6,181 bases of DNA. Origin: Longivirga sp036510975. Lineage in GTDB: Bacteria; Actinomycetota; Actinomycetes; S36-B12; CAIYMF01. Position 1 is the first letter of the stretch; each line of letters starts with the position of its first letter. Location: the NCBI GenBank assembly GCA_036510975.1, contig DATCCY010000143.1, positions 1-6,181 of the forward strand. The letters run 5' to 3'. Below the pieces are notes generated by a model. The model ran no database searches. It had not been told where the DNA came from and saw only the letters and a list, made by a program, of their open reading frames with translations. Shown piece after piece: positions 1 to 4,765 of the stretch. The position numbers were made by a program, and so were the translations under genes.

Positions 1-71
1 ACGAGCAGGCCGTACTCGACGGCCGAGGCGCCCTCGTCGTGGCGGAGAGCGGTGCGGATGCGCGTGATCAT
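1..71 (-). CDS. flp: Flp-type pilin, N-terminal part (cut by window edge)
   Basis: This is the major-pilin type of gene of a Tad (type IVc) pilus; only 23 full codons are visible. The translation MITRIRTALRHDEGASAVEY, then GLL, has a short basic leader. It is followed by the class signature G|xxxxEY: Gly14 precedes the predicted prepilin peptidase cut, and Glu19-Tyr20 are the +5/+6 residues conserved in Flp pilins. The hydrophobic assembly helix begins at GLL and runs out of the window. The ATG at 69-71 has a strong Shine-Dalgarno GGAGG at 81-85 with 9-base spacing. It lies 152 bases downstream of the response regulator on the same strand, far enough to suggest its own promoter. Family assignment is firm despite the short fragment because the motif, leader length and nearby tadB/tadC genes agree. 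Whether this is the main pilin or a minor pseudopilin cannot be told. Confidence 0.88.
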   Translation of the reverse strand, partial: MITRIRTALRHDEGASAVEYGLL

Positions 72-115
72 GGGAGTGCCCCTCCAGAAACGATGTCCCC
101 CGACTCCCGGGGCAC

Positions 116-144
116 GTCGTAATCATGGCAGCGGAGCGTGACAA
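116..144 (-). promoter_or_regulatory. possible flp promoter
   Basis: On the minus strand a TTGTCA (139-144) is followed after 17 bases by TACGAC (116-121). This is a fair -35 box with a weak -10 box that lacks the usual final T. Transcription would start near base 109, leaving a leader of about 38 bases before the flp ATG at 71. A second -35-like TTGACG (155-160) lies just upstream but has no -10 at the right distance. The weak -10 would fit an activator-dependent promoter, which is inference. In such GC-rich DNA this remains a guess. Confidence 0.25.
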
Positions 145-170
145 TGCGATCCCTCGTCAAGCCCCAACCG

Positions 171-190
171 CATCGACCGTTCGGACGATG
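171..190. promoter_or_regulatory. 20-bp imperfect palindrome upstream of flp, operator candidate
   Basis: The plus strand reads CATCGACCGTTCGGACGATG. The halves CATCG-n-CCG and CGG-n-CGATG are exact inverse complements at 8 of 10 positions; only the sixth position of each half and the central two bases break symmetry. It lies 33 bases past the response regulator stop and 99 bases before the flp start. It is also 10 bases upstream of a TTGACG and about 70 bases upstream of the start site predicted from the TTGTCA/TACGAC pair, a usual place for an activator site. The NarL/LuxR-type regulator encoded next to it binds DNA as a dimer and is a natural candidate ligand (inference). The alternative is a weak factor-dependent terminator for the regulator mRNA, since CATCG/CGATG can form a stem. 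No U-run follows on either strand. Confidence 0.45.
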
Positions 191-223
191 TTGGCCGCAG
201 CGTCACGGACGGTGATCGGGAGC

Positions 224-865
224 TCAGATCCCGCCCTCGTCGCGCTTGAGCAGGCCGAGCTTGAGCGCCGTCATGAGCGCCTGTGCGCGGTTGCCCGCGC
301 CGAGCTTCTCGTAGAGCTTGCTGATGTGGGTCTTGGTGGTCGACTCGCTGATGTAGAGCTGCCGGCTGATCTGGGCGACCCCGAGGCCGTCGGCGAGCAG
401 GGCGAGGACCTCGCGCTCGCGCGGGCTCAGCTGCGGCCCGCTGGGGGACAGCTTGCGCTTCATCGCCTCGTTGAGGTCGTTGGCCGTGAACGAGTGCGGC
501 GAGCTCTTCGCGTGACGGGCGGCCGCCACGACGTCCTCGGACGGCGCGTTCTTGGGCACGAACGCCGACGCCCCGGCCTCGAGCGCCTCGAAGAGCTGGT
601 CGTCACCGGCGTACATCGTGAGGATGACGATCCCGATCTCGGGGAAGTCCGCCCGCACCTTGCGACAGGCCTCGAGCCCGTTGCCGTCGGGGAGGCGGAC
701 GTCGAGGATCACGACGTCCGGGGTGAGCAGGCTCAGCAGGCGTCGGGCGTCGGCCAGCGAGGACGCCTCGCCGGCGACCTCGAAGTCGCCGTCGCGCTCG
801 AACGCGCGGCGCAGGCCTTGGCGGATGAGCTCGTGGTCATCGACGAGGAGCACGCTGATCGCCAC
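224..865 (-). CDS. NarL/FixJ-family (LuxR-type) response regulator
   Basis: This is a cytoplasmic transcription regulator switched by phosphorylation, very probably by the histidine kinase encoded just upstream. Its 213 residues match the usual family length. The receiver domain spans about residues 3-118: acidic pocket Asp9-Asp10, phospho-acceptor Asp55 in VVILD, switch Thr83 in ILTM, and Lys105 in VPK. After a short linker, the GerE/LuxR helix-turn-helix covers about 146-205, with LSPREREVLALLADG and the recognition region around ISESTTKTHISKLYEKL. I chose the GTG at 863-865 because AGGGGG lies 9 bases upstream and the protein then opens directly with the first receiver strand (VAISVLLVDDH). 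A longer reading from the ATG at 925 adds 20 mostly Arg/Ser/Thr residues unlike the family. Its gene order (kinase, regulator, flp) suggests control of pilus genes, but the target is inferred from position only. Confidence 0.93.
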   Translation of the reverse strand: MAISVLLVDDHELIRQGLRRAFERDGDFEVAGEASSLADARRLLSLLTPDVVILDVRLPDGNGLEACRKVRADFPEIGIVILTMYAGDDQLFEALEAGASAFVPKNAPSEDVVAAARHAKSSPHSFTANDLNEAMKRKLSPSGPQLSPREREVLALLADGLGVAQISRQLYISESTTKTHISKLYEKLGAGNRAQALMTALKLGLLKRDEGGI

Positions 866-871
866 GCTCGT

Positions 872-880
872 CCGCCCCCT
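872..880 (-). promoter_or_regulatory. ribosome binding site deciding the response regulator start
   Basis: The minus strand reads AGGGGGCGG, with its G-run ending 9 bases before the GTG at 865. It supports that start over the in-frame ATG at 925, whose added residues do not fit a receiver domain. Confidence 0.6.
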
Positions 881-921
881 TCGGCTGGTTGGTGCTCGTG
901 CCGACCGCCAGGTGCGACACG

Positions 922-941
922 CCACCGGGGTCGGCCGGTGG
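922..941. repeat. GC-rich hairpin between kinase and response regulator
   Basis: CCACCGG (922-928) and CCGGTGG (935-941) are perfect inverse complements around a 6-base loop. The hairpin lies 43 bases after the kinase stop and 56 bases before the regulator GTG, within a 119-base spacer (866-984) that is unusually long for a kinase-regulator pair. It has no U-run, so it is not a classic terminator. It may cause partial termination or stabilise one mRNA part and so set the kinase:regulator ratio (inference). Apart from this hairpin and the regulator ribosome binding site I see nothing definite in the spacer. Confidence 0.4.
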
Positions 942-984
942 GACCGAGTTGATCATGCCACGCCGGATGCGCGGACGTCGGCCC

Positions 985-2673
985 TCAGCCGCCCCGGGCC
1001 GTCGTCGGGCTCGTCGCCTGCGCGGCCTCGTAGGGCCGGCCGTTGGGCGTCCCTACTGTGACCTCCACGACGGTGCCGCCGCCCACGCGGTTGCGCACGG
1101 TGAACGTGGCGCCCAGACGTGCCGTGCGCTCGCGCATGATCTCCAGGCCGAAGGAGTCCGGCCGCGCCGACCCGAGCCCCTTGCCGTCGTCGGCGATCCG
1201 CAGGAACGCGCGTGGCGGGTCGACCCGGCAGGTGACCCACAGGTTGCGGGCGCGGGCGTGCTTGCGGGCGTTGGTGATGGCCTCCTGAGCCACGCGCAGC
1301 AGCTCGGTCTCGGCCTCGATCGGCAGCCGGTAGGCGGACTCGTCGAGCACGAGGTGCACCGTGAGGCCGGACCCCGTACCGACCGAGCGGACGTAGCTGG
1401 TCAGGGCGGCGCCGAGCCCGGAGGCGGGCTGGACGTCGGTGCGCAGGTCGAAGATCGACAGGCGCAGCTCGCTGACGATGCGGGTGAGCTCGTCGCGCAG
1501 CGTCGCGAGGTCGGACCTGGTCTCCGGATCGGTCGTGCGCGCAGCGAGGTCGTCGACGACGTAGCCGAGGGAGGCCACCTCCTGGGCGATCCCGTCGTGG
1601 ATCTCGCGGGCGAGTCGACGACGCTCCTCGACCGTGGCGAGGGCACGCACCTCGCTGAACAGCTGGCCGGTGTCGATGCGCAGTGCGGCGTCGTCGGCGA
1701 GCGCCTGGGCACGCGCCAGGTGACGCGCGGACCACGGCCCGCCGTCACGCTCGACACCGATCAGGCCGACCCGTCGGTCGCCGAGGCGCAGCGCCAGCAC
1801 CGCCGAGTGCCCGTGCTGCGGGTCGCTGAACGTGCCCGTCTGCTGCACGACCTGACCGCTCGCCCAGACCTTGCCCCACAGCCCTTCATCCTGGCTCGGG
1901 ACCCACTCGACATGGTCCGCGCCGGCATAGGCCAGCGGCATGAGCACCCCACCCTCGGCCCGGCCGTAGAGCGCCGCACGGTCGAACCCGAGGTCCTCGT
2001 GCATCGAGGTGAGGACCTGCTGGGCGAGAGCGACCTCGTCCAGTCCGGTGGGCAGCGCCCGGGCGACCTCGCGCAGCCGCGTCAGCAGCCGGTGTGCCGC
2101 GACGTAGGTGGAGTTCGCCTGCGACTCGCGGGTCGACACCGATCGGGCCCAGGCACCGACGAGGCCGGTCGCGAGCCCGAGGCCGATCCACTCCGCGATG
2201 AGGGTGACCTCGTGGGGGTCCTTGAGGGCGCCCGCCTGGGTGCGCGCGACGACGAGGACGAGCAGGGAGATGACGGTCGCCGACGTCGAGGCCACGACGC
2301 CGGACAGCAGGCCGGCGGCGAGCGGCGGGACGATGAGGTAGGGCAGGAGCGGCTCGGGGAACGGCGTCGCGAACCCGATGACCGTGGCGACCAGCAGGGC
2401 CTCGACCAACGGGCGCAGCGCGGAGAGGCGCGAGGCCGGCAGCGGGATGCTCATGACGAGTGCGATGCCGCTGAGCACGAGCAGAGGTCCTCGAGGCGGT
2501 GTCCGGTCCGCGAGCAGCGTCAGCAGCGCGCACAGGGCGAGGACGCCGAGGCGGACCACGACGACGATGGCCTCGGCCGGATCGAGCGATCCGGTGCGAC
2601 GGCCCAGGCCCGGCGTGATGCTCACGAGGACTGACGCTCGCACACCGGCGGCGTCCGGCGCATCTCCGGACAC
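985..2673 (-). CDS. membrane sensor histidine kinase with GAF domain (HisKA_3 / NarX-NreB type)
   Basis: This is the sensor half of a two-component system, acting at the cytoplasmic membrane and presumably phosphorylating the regulator encoded next. From the GTG at 2673 it is 562 residues. Hydrophobic segments lie at about 36-55, 62-79, 88-105, 110-144 (probably two) and 158-176, giving five or six membrane passes. A short helical linker leads to a GAF domain at about 205-335. The dimerisation domain carries the phospho-acceptor His359 in REIHDGIAQE. The HATPase has the N box EAITNARKHA (Asn468), DDGKG (495-499), FGLEIMRERTARLGA and GGGTVVEV (531-538). All catalytic motifs are intact. The start is uncertain: no good Shine-Dalgarno precedes the GTG at 2673, and GTGs at 2643 and 2625 are also in frame and lie before the first membrane segment. 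The ligand sensed is not evident. It is divergent from the DnaB-like gene. Confidence 0.93.
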   Translation of the reverse strand: MSGDAPDAAGVRASVLVSITPGLGRRTGSLDPAEAIVVVVRLGVLALCALLTLLADRTPPRGPLLVLSGIALVMSIPLPASRLSALRPLVEALLVATVIGFATPFPEPLLPYLIVPPLAAGLLSGVVASTSATVISLLVLVVARTQAGALKDPHEVTLIAEWIGLGLATGLVGAWARSVSTRESQANSTYVAAHRLLTRLREVARALPTGLDEVALAQQVLTSMHEDLGFDRAALYGRAEGGVLMPLAYAGADHVEWVPSQDEGLWGKVWASGQVVQQTGTFSDPQHGHSAVLALRLGDRRVGLIGVERDGGPWSARHLARAQALADDAALRIDTGQLFSEVRALATVEERRRLAREIHDGIAQEVASLGYVVDDLAARTTDPETRSDLATLRDELTRIVSELRLSIFDLRTDVQPASGLGAALTSYVRSVGTGSGLTVHLVLDESAYRLPIEAETELLRVAQEAITNARKHARARNLWVTCRVDPPRAFLRIADDGKGLGSARPDSFGLEIMRERTARLGATFTVRNRVGGGTVVEVTVGTPNGRPYEAAQATSPTTARGG

Positions 2674-2774
2674 CTGCGCCGCGCCGTGTCGGGAGGGCAG
2701 GACCGGTCGTCGAGCCCGCGCCCGACCCGCCCGAGGTCCCGTCCGGATCGGTCAACGTCTGCGACCATGAGCCC
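2674..2774. other. divergent intergenic region between kinase and DnaB-like gene
   Basis: This 101-base, very GC-rich spacer should hold the promoters for both the kinase (minus) and the ATPase (plus). The only box I can name is TTGACC on the minus strand near 2751-2756, with no acceptable -10 at 16-19 bases. I see no clear ribosome binding site before either start. If the kinase start is really at 2643 or 2625, the spacer is correspondingly longer. Confidence 0.4.
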
Positions 2775-3788
2775 ATGATCGACGACGCGTCCCCGACGTT
2801 CCGGCTCTCCCGGCTCTCCGACGTGCTCGCCGCGACCGACGCGCGCCTGCGTCAGGGCGAGGCGGCCGCCATGCGCCCGTGGGCGACCGGGTTCGAGCCG
2901 CTCGACGGCTTCCTGTCCGGAGGTCTGCGTCCGGGTGAGCTGACGCTGCTCGGCGGTCCGCAGGGGCTGGGCAAGACCACGTTCGCGCTGCAGGTGGCCC
3001 GTCATGTCCTCGCCGGCGGCCACCCGGTGCTCTACGTCTCCTACGAGCACGACGCCGTGAACCTGCTCGAGCGGCTCGTGGCGGCCGAGGCGGGGGAGCG
3101 CGCGGGCCGCGACGCCGCGTCGCTCAAGGCGGTCCGCGCGCTCGTGGAGGGCGACGGCACCGCGGCGTCGCTGTCCGACAAGCTCGCGGAGACGCCGGGC
3201 GGCGCCGAGGCGCTGGCCGCCATCAGCGCGGACCTCGACCGGCTCCACGTGCTGCGCGGCGGGGTCAGCACCTCGATCCCCGACATCGCGGCGGCAGCGG
3301 CGGCGATCGCGGACCGCGAGGTGCGCCACCCGTTGGTCGTCATCGACTACGTGCAGAAGGTCGCGACGAGCATGTCGGCCCACGAGGAGGAGCTCCGCAT
3401 GGCGCAGGTCGCCGGAGAGCTCAAGGACCTCGCGCTCACGGCTGCTGCCCCCGTCTTCGCGATCTCGGCCAGCGACGCGGTGGGCATCGCCGAGGGCAAA
3501 CGCCTGCGCACGCAGCACCTTCGCGGCGCCTCCGCGCTGGCCTACGAGGCCGACGCCGTCCTCGTGCTGAACGAGAAGTTCGCCGTCGTGGCCCGACACC
3601 ACCTGGTCTACGGGTCGTCGAACGCGGAGCGCTTCCGCAACTACGCCGTGCTCACGATCGAGAAGAACCGAGGCGGCATGGCGGGCGTGGACATGGAGTT
3701 CCGCAAGCGGTTCGACCAGGCGCGCTACGAGCGCGACGGCGAGCTCGTAGCGGAGCAGCTCGTCGACTCGCGGGTGTTCACCGAGTAG
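2775..3788 (+). CDS. DnaB C-terminal-domain-like RecA-fold ATPase, stand-alone
   Basis: The protein has 337 residues, about three quarters of a replicative DnaB helicase, and consists of a linker helix plus the RecA-like motor only; the DnaB N-terminal primase-binding domain is absent. Features in order: linker helix at about 10-32, entry motif TGFEPLDGFLSGGLRPGEL (38-56), Walker A GPQGLGKTT (61-69), catalytic-glutamate position Glu91 in SYEHD, and Walker B VVIDYVQKV with Asp191. HLRGASALAYEADAVLVL (248-265) matches the DnaB 'LRESG..eqDADvv' block, and IEKNRGG keeps Lys297 and Arg299, equivalent to the trans-acting Lys/Arg-finger pair. The usual SQL..R motif is replaced by ISASDAVG. An intact active site suggests a ring-forming nucleotidase, but whether it unwinds DNA is unknown. 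The ATG at 2775 lacks a clear Shine-Dalgarno; the in-frame ATG at 2871 has GAGG 8 bases upstream but would lose the linker. KaiC/RadA-like relatives are the alternative class. Confidence 0.85.
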   Translation: MIDDASPTFRLSRLSDVLAATDARLRQGEAAAMRPWATGFEPLDGFLSGGLRPGELTLLGGPQGLGKTTFALQVARHVLAGGHPVLYVSYEHDAVNLLERLVAAEAGERAGRDAASLKAVRALVEGDGTAASLSDKLAETPGGAEALAAISADLDRLHVLRGGVSTSIPDIAAAAAAIADREVRHPLVVIDYVQKVATSMSAHEEELRMAQVAGELKDLALTAAAPVFAISASDAVGIAEGKRLRTQHLRGASALAYEADAVLVLNEKFAVVARHHLVYGSSNAERFRNYAVLTIEKNRGGMAGVDMEFRKRFDQARYERDGELVAEQLVDSRVFTE

Positions 3789-3815
3789 GCGGTCGCGAGG
3801 GCGGTCCTGGGTCGG

Positions 3816-3846
3816 CACCTCGATCGGCTAGAAGCCGGTCGAGGTG
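3816..3846. terminator. 14-bp stem-loop between convergent genes, likely two-way terminator
   Basis: CACCTCGATCGGCT (3816-3829) pairs with AGCCGGTCGAGGTG (3833-3846) around a 3-base AGA loop. As plus-strand RNA all 14 pairs form, with one G-U; as minus-strand RNA there is one A-C mismatch. It begins 27 bases after the DnaB-like stop. On the tadC side it includes the last five sense codons and the stop (3828-3830). No U-run follows on either strand, as is common for terminators in high-GC actinobacteria. Confidence 0.65.
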
Positions 3847-4763
3847 AACGAGTTGATGATCTGGATCGCGGCCGGACCCAGGATCACGATGAACAGCGAC
3901 GGCATGATGCAGAAGATGAGCGGGAAGAGGATCTTCACAGGCACCTTCTGCGCGGTCTCCTCGGCCCGCTGCGACCGACGGATGCGCATCTCGCGCGACT
4001 GGATGCGCAGCACGTTGGCGATCGGGATGCCGAACGAGTCCGCCTGCACCATCGCGGTGATGAAGCCGCGCAGGTCGCCGACGTCGGTGCGGTCGGCGAG
4101 GGCTCGCATCGCGTCGGAGCGACCCGTGCCGAGCTGCATCTCCTGCAGGACCCGGAAGAACTCCTCGGCCAGCGGTCCGGAGGTGTTGCGGGCGACCTGG
4201 GCCAGCGCCGCGTCGAACCCGAGGCCGGCCTCGACGGAGATGACGAGGAGGTCGAGCGCGTCCGGCAGCTCGCGCTGGATCCGCTCCGACCGGTTGAACG
4301 CCGTCTGGTAGAGGATGATGTTGGGCAGGAACAGGCCGAAGATCGCCCCGCCGATCCCGAACACGATCGCGGCCAGGACGTTGCCGAACAGCAGGGGCAC
4401 GAGGACGCCGACGACGCCGCCGATCAGGAACCCGAGCATCTTGAACGCGAGGATCCGGTCGGTGTCCCACCCGGGCGGGTTCCCGGCGAGGTCGAGGCGA
4501 CGACGCAGGCGCGCCGACTGGTCGTTGGGCGTGAACCGACGGCCCAGTGCGGTCAGGCGCTGGAAGAACGGGCTGACGACGCGCTCACCGAAGGGGCGGT
4601 CGAACTCCTTGCGCAACGGGTCGGGCGCCGCCTTGATCGCCGCGACCGCCGCCAGCGAGCGCGCCACACCGCCGGTGTCGTCGTTGAAGGCCAGTGACGC
4701 GACGGCACCGACGATCCCGAGGAAGACGGCGGCGAGTCCTGCGTAGAGGATCCAGCTGTTCAC
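3828..4763 (-). CDS. tadC: TadC-type Tad pilus inner-membrane platform protein (T2SS F family)
   Basis: TadC is the second polytopic platform protein of the Tad machine, a partner of TadB and the TadA ATPase in assembling Flp pilin. The 311 residues fit the family. A first membrane helix lies at about 3-26, then a basic cytoplasmic stretch with RLRRRLDLAGNPPGW (85-99), two helices at about 105-126 and 129-152, the F domain at about 165-292 with LPDALDLLVISVEAGLGFDAAL, and a final hydrophobic stretch at 276-303. RIQSREMRIRRSQRAEE (253-269) before the last helix is typical of TadC. The GTG at 4763 is chosen because GGAGG (4771-4775) is 7 bases upstream, it follows the previous stop by 2 bases, and it opens straight onto the first helix. 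A much longer reading in this frame continues upstream over the preceding gene and is a shadow. Translational coupling with the upstream gene is likely. The gene ends inside a stem-loop. Confidence 0.93.
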   Translation of the reverse strand: MNSWILYAGLAAVFLGIVGAVASLAFNDDTGGVARSLAAVAAIKAAPDPLRKEFDRPFGERVVSPFFQRLTALGRRFTPNDQSARLRRRLDLAGNPPGWDTDRILAFKMLGFLIGGVVGVLVPLLFGNVLAAIVFGIGGAIFGLFLPNIILYQTAFNRSERIQRELPDALDLLVISVEAGLGFDAALAQVARNTSGPLAEEFFRVLQEMQLGTGRSDAMRALADRTDVGDLRGFITAMVQADSFGIPIANVLRIQSREMRIRRSQRAEETAQKVPVKILFPLIFCIMPSLFIVILGPAAIQIINSFTSTGF

Positions 4764-4765
4764 GA

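Noticed and set aside
202..215. Short inverted repeat (TCAC / GTGA) just after the response regulator stop as terminator
   Set aside because: Only four paired bases and no U-run; too weak to call.
125..952. 275-codon plus-strand open frame opposite the response regulator
   Set aside because: It is antisense to a complete receiver/LuxR protein and has a low-complexity Ala/Arg/Glu/Val product with no recognisable motif.
1991..2018. 8-bp perfect inverted repeat AGGTCCTC / GAGGACCT with 12-base loop
   Set aside because: It lies inside kinase coding sequence at the start of the GAF domain and is explained by common Leu, Glu and Asp codons. Nothing nearby suggests a regulatory role.
889..2634. 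581-codon plus-strand open frame opposite the kinase
   Set aside because: It is antisense to an intact histidine kinase. Its product is rich in Arg, Gly, Asp, Gln and Glu without any domain pattern, as expected for the complementary frame of high-GC coding DNA.
2622..3818. 398-codon minus-strand open frame opposite the DnaB-like gene
   Set aside because: The sense frame carries all ATPase motifs. The antisense product is Arg/Glu/Val/His-rich noise and would run into the kinase gene.
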